DNA from: CBDUBS01 sp965365445
GTDB taxonomy: Bacteria; Bacteroidota; Rhodothermia; Rhodothermales; DASSAV01
NCBI GenBank assembly: GCA_965365445.1
Contig: CBDUBS010000064.1
Coordinates: 1 to 18,066 of the forward strand
Direction of reading: 5' to 3'
DNA: 18,066 nt
Shown: piece after piece, positions 1 to 9,091 of the stretch
How positions within the stretch are numbered: position 1 is the first letter of the stretch
Layout: every line of letters starts with the position of its first letter
Position numbers and translations under genes: made by a program
Notes under the pieces: model-generated
The model's input: the letters and a program-made list of their open reading frames with translations, nothing else
Told to the model about the DNA's origin: nothing
Database searches by the model: none

Positions 1-1009
1 GATTTTCGGTCCGATCTAACTCGATGCGCGGGGTCGGCTGGTGCATCCGGCCGGGGATCATATCCCAATTGCTTGTCAGATGCAGGGCGGCCGCGAGCGC
101 GATGCCCGTGCCCCAACTGTGCGGTACGAGCTCTACCCCGAAGGCCTGCGCCATACTGGCGATCTTTTTAACCTCCGTCAGCCCGCCCGCCGCGCAAATG
201 TCCGGCTGCGCGATATCGACGGCTTCGCTTCTGAACAGGTGCAGAAACCCGCTACGGAGGTATTCACATTCGCCGCCGGCGATAGGGATGCTGGTTGCGT
301 CCCGCAGGCGTCGGTAGCTTTCGGTATGCTCTGGCGATACCGGCTCTTCGAACCACTGGATGTCGAGCGGTTCGACGGCCCGGGCAAAACGGACGGCTTC
401 CGTCAAGGAATAGGCGTGGTTAGCATCGACCATCAGGCCCACATGCGGACCGAGAGCCTGGCGTACGGTTTGTACGTTGTGCACATCCGCCTCCACGCCG
501 AGGCCCACCTTCATCTTGACGGCGCTAAAGCCGAGATCCCGGTAGCGGCCGGCCTCCTCGGCGAGGCGTTCATCGAGACCGTCTCCATCGGAGAAGTAAA
601 GGCCCGTTGCATAGGCTTCGATATAGTCGTTTTTGCGCCCGCCCAGCAGGGTGGAAACAGGCTGATCGAGCAGCTTTCCCTTGAGGTCCCAGAGCGCCAC
701 ATCGATGGCGCTCATGGCAGCCACCAACACCCCCCTCCGGCCGTAATCGAGCGAGCGAAGGTACATGGTCTGCCAGAGCGTTTCCTGCTCGACAGGGTCT
801 CCGTTCAATAACAACGGAGCAAAGAAGCGGATGCCGGCTTCGATGACACCGGCCGGGCCGTATCCCTCGCCCAGGCCGTAAGTCCCGTCGTCGGTGGTAA
901 TCCGGACGAGGCATATTTCTCGGCTGTCGTAACTCCACTGAGAGAAGTAAAAACGCTCGCGCAGTTGGTGCCGGACGATGAACGGTTCGATTTCGCAAAT
1001 TCGAGGCAT
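1..1009 (-). CDS. D-galactarolactone cycloisomerase-like enolase superfamily enzyme (C-terminus cut by window edge)
   Basis: Mandelate-racemase-type member of the enolase superfamily, Mg2+-dependent, acting on a sugar acid or sugar lactone in the cytoplasm. Starting at the ATG at 1009, 336 codons are visible and the frame is still open at base 1. Every subgroup hallmark is visible: K165-M-K167, metal ligands D195 (VDAN), E221 (FEEP) and E247 (AGGE), and the D270 (QPD)/H297 (VPHSWGTG) dyad. The phrases SAIDVALWDLKGK and LDRTEN, together with VPHSWGTG, resemble what I recall of Agrobacterium D-galactarolactone cycloisomerase (Gci), which opens galactaro-lactones in D-galacturonate oxidation. 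That comparison is from memory, so the substrate is inferred; a related sugar-acid dehydratase is the alternative. About 40-50 residues are missing. It is the last visible gene of the operon, 106 nt after susD. No clear Shine-Dalgarno precedes the start. Confidence 0.85.
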   Translation of the reverse strand, partial: MPRICEIEPFIVRHQLRERFYFSQWSYDSREICLVRITTDDGTYGLGEGYGPAGVIEAGIRFFAPLLLNGDPVEQETLWQTMYLRSLDYGRRGVLVAAMSAIDVALWDLKGKLLDQPVSTLLGGRKNDYIEAYATGLYFSDGDGLDERLAEEAGRYRDLGFSAVKMKVGLGVEADVHNVQTVRQALGPHVGLMVDANHAYSLTEAVRFARAVEPLDIQWFEEPVSPEHTESYRRLRDATSIPIAGGECEYLRSGFLHLFRSEAVDIAQPDICAAGGLTEVKKIASMAQAFGVELVPHSWGTGIALAAALHLTSNWDMIPGRMHQPTPRIELDRTEN

Positions 1010-1115
1010 AATCTATCTACTCGACATTTAATGCAGATGTATGGTTTAGTAAGACCGTCGCCTGCCGCACGAGTGGCTGAGGAGACAGGGCGCGTCTCGT
1101 GGCCTCTCCGAAAGG

Positions 1116-2615
1116 TTAATAACCCGGATTCTGGCTTATCTGGGGGTTAGAGGTAAGCTCACCAATCGGAATCGGGTAGAGGAACTGGGGCTTACCGGTG
1201 ATCGGGTGTGGTGAAATTCGGTTCGGATTGACCGTGATGCCTTGCAGCGCCATACAATCCGGGAGGATGCCCCAGCGATTCAAATCGTAGAACCGGACTG
1301 CTTCGAAAGCGAGCTCCGTGCGGCGCTCCTTATAAATGGTCTGCAGGAGCGCACTCCGGTCGCCGGTCGTAACCGGTTGCAATCCGGCCCGCGCCCGCAC
1401 CTGATTAAGGTACGTGGCCGCTTGGTCGGTCCGGCCGAGTTGCGCCAGCGCTTCGGCTGCCGCCAGCAGCACCCCCGCGTATCGGATGACGGGTACATTG
1501 ATACCGCTCTGAAATTCGGCAGAAACCTTGCCCGAGAAGTACTTGGTCAGGAGATAGTGACGCGGGCGCCCGGAGTTGGCATTGAAAAAGTCGGGGAGGC
1601 CGAAGTTCGAGAAGGAGGCCTCGAAGCGGCGGTCGCCCGGTTCAAAGGCCTGAACCAGCCCCGTACCGCCGCCGCTATCCCCCGGATAGCCGAAGTTTCG
1701 GCTATCGTCTGTTGGAATGAGCGTTTCCAGGCCGTTTCCGCTAACAAGCTCGGCCGGGCCGAAGAAGTTGTTGAGGAAGCTGCCCAAGCCGACCCCCTGA
1801 CCTGCAACGAATTGCACTTCCAGGAGAGATTCGTCGTTGTTTTCCTTGCGTCCCTGGAAGTTATCCCTGTAGTCCGGCATGAGCTGGTATGATCCGCTCT
1901 CGATGACGGCGCGTGCAGCGTCGGCCGCCTGCTGCCATTCTTCCAGGGTCAGGTGAACCTCCGCCAGCAGGGCGCGTGCGGTTTCCCGGGTTACGCGCCC
2001 CCGTTCGAAGCCGCGGCTGCCGTTCAGCTGCGATCTTTGCGGAAGGCGTGTCGCTGCTTCCTCCAGGTCTGATTTGATCCGGCTGTACACGGCTTCTACC
2101 GGAGCCCGCGAAACGGCGAGGTCATTCGGATTCTTCACCTCTTCCGTTATCAGCGGCACATCGCCGTAGAGCCGGACGAGTAGGAAGTAGTAAAAAGCAC
2201 GAAGAAAGTAGCCCTGGCCCAGAATCGCGTTTTTCAACGATTCGTTTCCGGCGGCAGGTATGGCGGGCACACGGGCCAGCAGTACGTTGGCCCGCGCGAT
2301 GCCCGTGAAGGCGGCGTCCCAGACATCTTGAACGGCATCCGTGGAAGGCTCCGCCTGAAACCGCTTGGTTTCGTTTTCCGGACGATACGTCCAGGCGTTG
2401 TCGCTGGCGAGCTCGGTGAGGCGGAATATATCCTGATCGTAGAGGTCTTCGGACTGTAACGGGACATACACGCCGTTCACCCCGGCTACGGCCCCTGTAA
2501 GATCCTGATATACGTTATCCACTACATCCAACCCGACCGGCTCCGGTTCCAGAAGCGTATCACATCCCGGCAGGGTAATTAAACCGAAGGCGAGTAGAAA
2601 GAGGAAGCGTTTCAT
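1116..2615 (-). CDS. susD: SusD/RagB-family glycan-binding outer-membrane lipoprotein
   Basis: Surface lipoprotein that caps a SusC transporter and captures oligosaccharides at the outer membrane. The N-terminus MKRFLFLLAFGLITLPGC is a lipoprotein signal ending in a lipobox with the lipidated cysteine at residue 18, so I place the start at the ATG at 2615. An in-frame start at 2639 would add eight residues in front of the signal. Length is 499 residues, usual for the family. Family signatures include RAFYYFLLVRLYGDVPLI in the helical N-terminal half, and ERRTELAFEAVRFYDLNRWG plus the ending FLYPIPIGELTSNPQISQNPGY-type tail at the C-terminus. It follows susC by 42 nt. The ligand cannot be told from sequence. 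Confidence 0.96.
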   Translation of the reverse strand: MKRFLFLLAFGLITLPGCDTLLEPEPVGLDVVDNVYQDLTGAVAGVNGVYVPLQSEDLYDQDIFRLTELASDNAWTYRPENETKRFQAEPSTDAVQDVWDAAFTGIARANVLLARVPAIPAAGNESLKNAILGQGYFLRAFYYFLLVRLYGDVPLITEEVKNPNDLAVSRAPVEAVYSRIKSDLEEAATRLPQRSQLNGSRGFERGRVTRETARALLAEVHLTLEEWQQAADAARAVIESGSYQLMPDYRDNFQGRKENNDESLLEVQFVAGQGVGLGSFLNNFFGPAELVSGNGLETLIPTDDSRNFGYPGDSGGGTGLVQAFEPGDRRFEASFSNFGLPDFFNANSGRPRHYLLTKYFSGKVSAEFQSGINVPVIRYAGVLLAAAEALAQLGRTDQAATYLNQVRARAGLQPVTTGDRSALLQTIYKERRTELAFEAVRFYDLNRWGILPDCMALQGITVNPNRISPHPITGKPQFLYPIPIGELTSNPQISQNPGY

Positions 2616-2657
2616 GGCGCAGTCATTCAAGGGAAGCATTATGTGCCCATATCCGGG

Positions 2658-5600
2658 CTAGAACATCAAGTTGACCCGCATAAAGAAAGTCCGGGAGATG
2701 GGGAAGGGCGACATATCCTGCCCTGCATTGAGCGGAGAAGTAAAGCTGTTCAGTTCGGGATCCAGGCCGCTATAGCCGGTAAACACGAACGGGTTAAGGG
2801 CGGACAGGGTGATCTCCGCTCGGCTAAGGAGCGCCGGAGCGATCCAACGCTGCGGAAGTGCATAGGAAAGGCTGATCTGGTTGATGCGGAGAAAGGAAGC
2901 ATCCTCGGCAAAGTAGGAGCTTGCAAGGGCATTCGGTTCGGACCCGCTACGCTTCGGCCTGGGTATCTCGTTCGACGGGTTCTCGGGTGACCAGTGATTC
3001 AGCCACTCACGGGGCGCGTTCAGGTTGCCCGAAACCAGGTACAGGAAAGCTCGCTCCAGATTCATAATGGTGTGTCCGGTCTGGAAATTGGCGAGCACGC
3101 TCATCGTCCAGTTTTTGTAGCGGAGCCGATTGTTGATGCCGCCGTACCACTTGGGCTGCGGCTGCCCGAGTACGACCCAGTCGTTCTGGTCCAGCCGGCC
3201 GTCGCCGTTCACGTCGCGATATCGGGTATCGCCGGGTTCGCGGCCGTAGACGGCTGCCGCTGCTTCTTCGCCTAACTGATAGATGCCGTCGAACTCGTAA
3301 CCAATGATGGAGCCTATGGGAAGCCCAATCTTTGTCATGTTGACGGGCACGCGAAACGGATTGCTTACCTGGCGTCCGTATACGACGAGCGCTTCTCCCT
3401 GGGCGTCGGTTCCGAGGTCGGCTACCTCGTTTTCGTTGTAGGAGGCGTTTACATCCAGGTCCCACTGAAAGTCTCGGGTTCGCACCGGAGTGGTCATCGC
3501 GGCCATTTCGAAGCCCCTGTTCTTGACCGATCCGAGGTTGAGCGTCTGCAGATTGGTGACGCCGTTCGAGGGGGGCAGAGGTATGCTTACGAGCAGATCT
3601 TCCGAGGTTTTATCGTAGACATCGGCCGTGAGCGAAATACGCCCTCCCAGCAGAAGGGCATCGAAGCCCAGGTCGGATTGTTTTACCGTTTCCCACTGGA
3701 GCGCATCGTTCGCGAAGCTGTTGGGGAAGGCGGTTTCGACGACGGTATTACCGAAAGCATACTTGCCGACCCCCGCCCTTGCCAGGTACTGGAAATCGCC
3801 GATGTTCTGGTTTCCGGTGAGGCCGTAGCTTGCCCGAAGTTTGAGATCATCGAGCCATGCAATGCTGCGCAGGAAAGGTTCTTCCGAAATTCGCCAGCCT
3901 ACCGAAGCGGATGGGAACGTGCCGTAGCGATTGCCCGGACCGAAACGCGATGAGCCGTCCCGGCGCACGGTAGCTGTAATGATGTAGCGGCTTGCAAAGT
4001 CGTACTGAACGCGGCCGAAGTAGGAAACGAGGCCCCACTGGTTTTCGCTGCCGCCGACGCTCTGGATGGAAGGCTGGTTGGCTATGGTTCGCAGGTTGTT
4101 GTTCGTTTGTCCGAATGCAATTGCCCGAACGTTCTCGAACTGGAACTGCTGAGCCGTAAAGCCGGCCAAGGCCGTCAGGTCGTGGTCGCCGAACTGGTTT
4201 TGGTAGGTAAGCGTCTGATCGGTCACCCAGTTCGTCTGGTTGGATGTGCCGGAGTTGACCAGTAGGTCCGAAGTACGGGCATAGATGCCTCCCTGCGGCC
4301 AGACGGGCACAAACAGGTAGTCATCGAAAAAGGTAAGGTCGGTTCCGAAAGAGGATCGGAAGTTTAGCTCGGGCAGCACCAGGATTTCAGCGAAGACGCT
4401 CCCGAGGAAACGGTTCTGGGAACTCTGGTTCATCTCCCGCTCTTGCATGGCCACCGGATTGTCGAGCAGACCGAACGTGATGCCGCTGCGGGGCGGCATA
4501 GGCGCGAAGTTCCCGTTTTCGTCCCGGTTGGGAATCCAGGGTTTGGCATACATTGCCGTGCGCCACGGGCTGCCGAACTCCTGGTTCGTATTCGCTCCGT
4601 TTTGCCACTGGCGCGATCCATTCAGGCGGGCCCCTATTTTGAGCCGCTTGAAAGGCTGATGATCGAGGTTGGCGCGAAGGGAGATGCGTTGCAGATCGGT
4701 GTTGATGAGAATGCCCTCCCGATTCGTGTAGGCTCCGGAGATGGCGAACAGGGTCTGCGCCGTTCCACCCTCTACGGAGAGGGAATACTCCTGCATAAGC
4801 GCCGGCCGCAGCATAAGGTCGACCCAATCGTTGTCGGGCAGTCCGGTCGGATAGCCCGGAGCCTGGAACTCCAGCGGAACGGGCAACTTGCTGTTGTTGT
4901 GCGCCGTCACGAATATTTCCTTCATCTCGGGTCCGGTAAGCATATCCGGCGTTTTCGCCGCTCGTTGAACCCCGATGTCGGAGGAGAATCGGATGCGCGT
5001 GCGCCCCTCGCCTCCCTGCCGGGTAGTGATAAGGACGACGCCGTTCGAGGCGCGCGCCCCATAGATGGCTGTGGCGGAAGCATCCTTGAGCACCTCTATG
5101 GACTCGAAGTCGTCCGGGTTTAAGGTTTCCAGGGCTCCGGCGGCCAGCGGAACGCCGTCAACGACGTAGAGTGGTTGCGAAGCGCCGGTGGAGGAAACGC
5201 CGCGAACGAATACACTGAAGTTGCCGCCGAGCTCGCCGCTATTCTGACGCACCTGGACGCCCGGGGTGCGGCCTTGCAAGGCTTGCTCGAGCGAAACCAG
5301 TGGAGCGCTCTGAATAGCCTCTGCATTGACGGATGTAACGGCGCCCGTCAGGTCGCGGCGGCGCTGAGTGCCATAGCCGACTACGACGACCTCATCCAGA
5401 CCGGCGATGTCCTCATCGAGTCTGAAATCCAGTGCGGTATCCTGGCCGGCTGCAACGGGAACCTCCTCGACGGTTTGCGAGAGGAAGCCGATGAAGCTGG
5501 CCTGCACATCGTAGACGCCCGGCGCGAGGCCTTCGATACGGTAAGCGCCGTCCAGATCGGTAGCCGCTCCCGTGGCCCGACCGACGATGACGACGTTCAC

Positions 5601-5735
5601 GCCGGGCAACCCTTTACCGGTCGCTGCGTCGGTTACCTTGCCGCTAACGGCGCCGCTTTGCTGCGCAAAGCCCACCTCAGGAAGGAGAAGCATGAACCCT
5701 GCGACGAGCCATCCAAATTTGAGGGTAGAAGTCAT
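2658..5735 (-). CDS. susC: SusC/RagA-family TonB-linked outer-membrane transporter
   Basis: TonB-dependent 22-stranded barrel that imports glycan fragments across the outer membrane with its SusD partner. At 1025 residues it is full length. Domain order: signal peptide (residues 1-24, cleavage at about GFA/QQ), carboxypeptidase-regulatory-like beta-sandwich (about 28-107, with PGVNVVIVGRATGAATDLDG), the SusC TonB-box/plug entry DEVVVVGYGTQRRRDLTGAV (114-133), plug domain ending in FESIEVLKDASATAIYGARA, then the beta barrel ending in the terminal aromatic strand FMRVNLMF. It is preceded by 106 nt that hold a direct repeat and a TTGACA, the longest gap inside the minus-strand run apart from the one before the enolase gene, so it may have its own promoter. 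Substrate unknown; neighbours suggest a rhamnose- or uronate-containing polymer. Confidence 0.97.
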   Translation of the reverse strand: MTSTLKFGWLVAGFMLLLPEVGFAQQSGAVSGKVTDAATGKGLPGVNVVIVGRATGAATDLDGAYRIEGLAPGVYDVQASFIGFLSQTVEEVPVAAGQDTALDFRLDEDIAGLDEVVVVGYGTQRRRDLTGAVTSVNAEAIQSAPLVSLEQALQGRTPGVQVRQNSGELGGNFSVFVRGVSSTGASQPLYVVDGVPLAAGALETLNPDDFESIEVLKDASATAIYGARASNGVVLITTRQGGEGRTRIRFSSDIGVQRAAKTPDMLTGPEMKEIFVTAHNNSKLPVPLEFQAPGYPTGLPDNDWVDLMLRPALMQEYSLSVEGGTAQTLFAISGAYTNREGILINTDLQRISLRANLDHQPFKRLKIGARLNGSRQWQNGANTNQEFGSPWRTAMYAKPWIPNRDENGNFAPMPPRSGITFGLLDNPVAMQEREMNQSSQNRFLGSVFAEILVLPELNFRSSFGTDLTFFDDYLFVPVWPQGGIYARTSDLLVNSGTSNQTNWVTDQTLTYQNQFGDHDLTALAGFTAQQFQFENVRAIAFGQTNNNLRTIANQPSIQSVGGSENQWGLVSYFGRVQYDFASRYIITATVRRDGSSRFGPGNRYGTFPSASVGWRISEEPFLRSIAWLDDLKLRASYGLTGNQNIGDFQYLARAGVGKYAFGNTVVETAFPNSFANDALQWETVKQSDLGFDALLLGGRISLTADVYDKTSEDLLVSIPLPPSNGVTNLQTLNLGSVKNRGFEMAAMTTPVRTRDFQWDLDVNASYNENEVADLGTDAQGEALVVYGRQVSNPFRVPVNMTKIGLPIGSIIGYEFDGIYQLGEEAAAAVYGREPGDTRYRDVNGDGRLDQNDWVVLGQPQPKWYGGINNRLRYKNWTMSVLANFQTGHTIMNLERAFLYLVSGNLNAPREWLNHWSPENPSNEIPRPKRSGSEPNALASSYFAEDASFLRINQISLSYALPQRWIAPALLSRAEITLSALNPFVFTGYSGLDPELNSFTSPLNAGQDMSPFPISRTFFMRVNLMF

Positions 5736-5841
5736 TGTGCTGCCGGCTATGAAGCCCTGGTGGTCATATTGTTGTCAAAGGAGCCGACGGTTGGCCTCCG
5801 GAACGTTACATTTGGCCTCACTCAACACCTGACAAGTGTAT
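5736..5841 (-). promoter_or_regulatory. Candidate susC promoter/operator region with direct repeat
   Basis: The 106-nt gap between the PorV-like gene and susC contains two identical octamers, TTGGCCTC at 5791-5798 and 5812-5819 (GAGGCCAA read toward susC), spaced exactly 21 bp start to start, about two helical turns. Twelve base pairs further toward susC is TTTGACA (5773-5779), which contains a perfect TTGACA (5773-5778). No convincing -10 or Bacteroidota TAnnTTTG element follows at the right distance. The layout resembles an activator site upstream of a promoter, but activity is inferred. Confidence 0.4.
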
Positions 5842-6858
5842 TTAGAAGGCAAGGCCGAGTGTAAAACGGTGTACGTTGGCGAAAACGCCGAAGTCGGAAT
5901 AGGCATAATCCACTTTCAGGTTTGTGGAACCCAGCCCATAGTTGATACCAGCGCCGGCTGAAAAGCTTTGCTGGTCGTGGTTCATCACATAACCTGCTCG
6001 TAGCGCGACCAGGTTGTCGAACCAGTATTCGCCGCCGAGATGGATCTGTTCGGTGTTGTCGCGGGGATGAATACCTTCCACGCTGACAGTCAGGCTCTGG
6101 CCGGATACGTTGAAAGCGGAGAAAACATTCATCGCCATGCCGACTCGGAAGGTGAGCGGCATTTCGAATGATTCTCGCACGTAGGTCATATCTCGCGCGA
6201 AATGCTGGATGCTCATGGCAAAGCGAAGGTCCTGTATACCCACGTAGTAAAGGGTTCCGAAATCGACGGCGACGTCTCCAGCCGTATTTTTAACCTTGGT
6301 TTCCCCCGCTTCGCTTTCGAAATAGTTGCTTCCGAGCTGCTGGTGAACGTACTTCACGTGAGCGCCGATGGAAAACCGGTCGGTAAAACTGCGGCTGTAT
6401 GCAAGGCCTGTAGCCATTTCCGTGACGCCCAGTTTTTCGCCTCCGAACCGGCGGCCGCCTCTGTACCCGTGCTCGCCGTTCGAAGGGTCAACCTCGGTGC
6501 GGTATATGTCGCCGTAATTCATCGTGATGAAGCTGAGGCCGAAAGTCCCCGCCGATCCCACGTTCCAGGCTGCCGCGACGGCCTCGTGGGAGATGTCGGC
6601 AATCCACTGGGTATGTGAGAAAGCCACATCGCGGCCTTCCAGGCGGGCCAGACCCGCCGGATTCCAGAAAATGGCATTGGCATCCTGCCCGATTGCCGTA
6701 TAGCTGCCCCCCATGGCAACGGCTCTCGCGCCTACTTCTATCTTCAGGAACTGCATACCGGCCTGAGCGACCTTGTCCATGGAATCCTGTCCGTATGCCG
6801 GCGCGAAGGCCGACAGGAGCAGTACGATCAGCGAGGTTATGTGCGCACTGTAAATCAT
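5842..6858 (-). CDS. PorV/PorQ-family outer-membrane beta-barrel protein
   Basis: Predicted FadL-like outer-membrane barrel of the PorV/PorQ family. PorV itself shuttles T9SS cargo from the translocon to the attachment complex; many paralogues sit next to secreted proteins. I place the start at the ATG at 6858, which has AGGGG seven bases upstream and gives a signal peptide (MIYSAHITSLIVLLLSAFAPAYG, about 23 residues). A TTG start at 6912 would add 18 charged residues in front of it and is unlikely. The mature N-terminus carries the family hallmark GARAVAMGGSYTAIG followed by DANAIFWNPAGLA. The rest alternates as beta strands and ends in a terminal phenylalanine (LGLAF), as outer-membrane barrels do. 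Length 338 residues. It lies 54 nt after the T9SS-sorted protein, which is probably its cargo or partner. Confidence 0.88.
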   Translation of the reverse strand: MIYSAHITSLIVLLLSAFAPAYGQDSMDKVAQAGMQFLKIEVGARAVAMGGSYTAIGQDANAIFWNPAGLARLEGRDVAFSHTQWIADISHEAVAAAWNVGSAGTFGLSFITMNYGDIYRTEVDPSNGEHGYRGGRRFGGEKLGVTEMATGLAYSRSFTDRFSIGAHVKYVHQQLGSNYFESEAGETKVKNTAGDVAVDFGTLYYVGIQDLRFAMSIQHFARDMTYVRESFEMPLTFRVGMAMNVFSAFNVSGQSLTVSVEGIHPRDNTEQIHLGGEYWFDNLVALRAGYVMNHDQQSFSAGAGINYGLGSTNLKVDYAYSDFGVFANVHRFTLGLAF

Positions 6859-6912
6859 TGGATGGCCCCTGATGTGTTTAAGGTTGTTCCGCCTGGCGCC
6901 TGTGCGTTTCAA

Positions 6913-9027
6913 TCAGCGAATGATGATAAACTTGCCGGTCGTCTGCTCTCCCGTCGGGCTTCCGCTTTCATCCCTGGCTACGATGTGATAGATATAGATG
7001 CCACTTGCCACGTACTGGTTGGAGCGGGTAACCTGGTCCCAGCTTTCTTCACCGGATCCGGAAGTATGCTCAATCGTCTTTACCAGATCGCCCGCTACCG
7101 TGTAAATGTTAATCGTACAGAAAGGGCTCAGGTTAGCGAAAAGGATCTTGTTGTCTTCGCCCGGAAACCGTTGGGCGTTCCAGTGGAAGGGATTGGGAAC
7201 GACATCGACCATGTCCAGACTGTTCTCGGCTTCCTTGAGGCGATAGGCGGGTCGGGTGGTCATCGCCAGGAACGGACTGCTCTCCAGCTTCTGTCCCGGG
7301 AATAGGCCCCATGTATTCTGGGTACCGTTATCGTACGCAGTGATGTAGTAGTAGTAAGCTGTTCCACGTACGGTGTTTACATCCTCATATCGATGGTCCC
7401 TGCCTTCGTAGACCAGTTCCCAGTATTCCAGACCTTGATCGTATCGGCCCGTAGCCCGGTATAGCCGGTAGCCTTCAAAATCGAGGGCTCCAGTGTCCGG
7501 ATCAGGCTCTGTTTCGGGCTCGTTGCCCCATGTGACGATGATTTTTCCACCGCTGGACTGTACGTTCAGCGAGGGCGGCATGGGTGGGTCCGGAGCGTTG
7601 AAGTCATGCTCTACGAGCCACTTGGCTCTCCACGCCGTCTGGTGGATTGAATCCACACCGGTCGAAAGCAAGGCGATTTTTGCGTTTCGGCCCGTGAAGG
7701 TTTCGCCGGTGGTGGGGTTAGTCCATGTGAAGCCGCTGAGATTGCCCGACTGCTCCGCGGCTTTATAGGCCGCTCCATACTCTGCTGTCTTTTTGAACGA
7801 GAGGCCGTTGACGACCTCTGCGTGAACAATGCGCACCGACTCGCCCGGCGCCATCTGGTACGGACCGTAAGCAAAGTGAAGATTGGCTTGGCGTTCTTCG
7901 GCCAACCCGGTATTCAAGATGCCCAGTTCCTTCGGACTGGGCCGGTGGCCCATGGTCATGAAATCGTACATCTTGTCGATGCCGTTGGTCGCTTTTGAGG
8001 TAGAGGGCGTCGCCGTAAAGCCGACCCACCGGGCGGAGACCGGCTGGGCCGGGTCATCCACCTTCTCGGTCGTGCTTTTATCTGCGTATAGCGCTGCGAT
8101 TCCGACGTACTGCGGCGAAAGCCACTGGCCGGTGGCGGGGTGCGGATTGCCGTAGTCGTCTTTTCCCGGCGTGCGCTCGGTTTCGTCGGCATCCCAGGCA
8201 TAGAATACCTTGAGCGAGTCGGCGGAGCGGTCACCGGCGACCCACCGGTGATAGTTCTCGCCGTAGTACTCCATGTATTCGCTGCCCCACCATATCGGAA
8301 TGCCGACCGCGCGAGAGCCTTCCTTGCTGATGATGGGGCGGATGCTCGTATCGAAGTACACATCTTGCAGACGCTGTCCCAGGAGTTCAATCTCGGGGTC
8401 GGAGTCCGTATTGCCGGTATTCGTGAAGACGGTCTCGACGAGGATCAGGTCTCGGAAATTCTGGTTTTGATAAGCATACGTGCGGCGTTTGAGATCGACG
8501 CCGATGCTGGTGCGCGTGACATTTTCGATCACTTCATCCGAGGGGATACTCGGGTCGAGCGCATCGCCGTTGCTTTCCGGGAAGGGCGGCGTCGTCTGGA
8601 ACCCGTCCACCACGACGGTAGGAGGCTCCCGCCGGCTCAATTTTTTGATGTACAGTGGTATGCCGATATTTTCCGGATCGGAATACCAGAACCCCAGTTC
8701 GGAGACATATTTGTTGTAGGTGGCGCCCTCGGCGTTCGTCCAGTTTTTTGCGCCAATCCAGTAGGAAGCTCCACCGCCCACTTGCGGGCCGTCGAAGTTC
8801 AACCCCTGCCAGGGTTTGGCCGTGTTCCGATTGGCAGGCCATAACATGACGTAGGCGTGAGGAATTTCGTTAACGAGATTCCATGTTCGCGCCGAGTGAT
8901 CGTAAAAGGTATCCCAGAGGTTTCCGATACGATGCATCCGGAACTCTTGGGCTTGCGCTACGAAAGTCGTGGCGGCAGATGCCATCAGGAACAGAAGAAG
9001 GGACAAAAGTCCTGTTCGAGTACGCAT
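6913..9027 (-). CDS. Secreted surface protein with fibronectin-like region and T9SS C-terminal sorting domain
   Basis: A secreted protein of 704 residues. The ATG at 9027 begins a clean signal peptide (MRTRTGLLSLLLFLMASAATTFVAQAQ). The reading frame runs further upstream to 9156, but that part overlaps the receptor gene and lacks signal features. Residues about 30-470 match no family I can name. Residues about 478-577 (PPSLNVQSSGGKIIVTWG, then FEGYRLYRATG and YYYYITAYDNGTQ) look like a fibronectin type III domain. Residues 607-704 form a T9SS type A sorting domain: VVPNPF, INIYTVAGDLVKTIEH, ASGIYIYHIVA, ending KFIIIR. It sits between a TonB-dependent receptor (64 nt upstream) and a PorV-like barrel (54 nt downstream), so it may act as the receptor's extracellular binding partner, analogous to SusD. 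That role is inferred. Confidence 0.85.
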   Translation of the reverse strand: MRTRTGLLSLLLFLMASAATTFVAQAQEFRMHRIGNLWDTFYDHSARTWNLVNEIPHAYVMLWPANRNTAKPWQGLNFDGPQVGGGASYWIGAKNWTNAEGATYNKYVSELGFWYSDPENIGIPLYIKKLSRREPPTVVVDGFQTTPPFPESNGDALDPSIPSDEVIENVTRTSIGVDLKRRTYAYQNQNFRDLILVETVFTNTGNTDSDPEIELLGQRLQDVYFDTSIRPIISKEGSRAVGIPIWWGSEYMEYYGENYHRWVAGDRSADSLKVFYAWDADETERTPGKDDYGNPHPATGQWLSPQYVGIAALYADKSTTEKVDDPAQPVSARWVGFTATPSTSKATNGIDKMYDFMTMGHRPSPKELGILNTGLAEERQANLHFAYGPYQMAPGESVRIVHAEVVNGLSFKKTAEYGAAYKAAEQSGNLSGFTWTNPTTGETFTGRNAKIALLSTGVDSIHQTAWRAKWLVEHDFNAPDPPMPPSLNVQSSGGKIIVTWGNEPETEPDPDTGALDFEGYRLYRATGRYDQGLEYWELVYEGRDHRYEDVNTVRGTAYYYYITAYDNGTQNTWGLFPGQKLESSPFLAMTTRPAYRLKEAENSLDMVDVVPNPFHWNAQRFPGEDNKILFANLSPFCTINIYTVAGDLVKTIEHTSGSGEESWDQVTRSNQYVASGIYIYHIVARDESGSPTGEQTTGKFIIIR

Positions 9028-9091
9028 AATCGTTGCCTGTGCTGGTGGCTTTACAATGGCCGTAGGTGTGATCCTGTAGGGAAAAATCCGA

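Noticed and set aside
1068..1101. CACGAG/CTCGTG inverted repeat between susD and the enolase-type gene
   Set aside because: Only six pairs with a 22-nt loop and no T-tract in the direction of transcription; not enough for a terminator.
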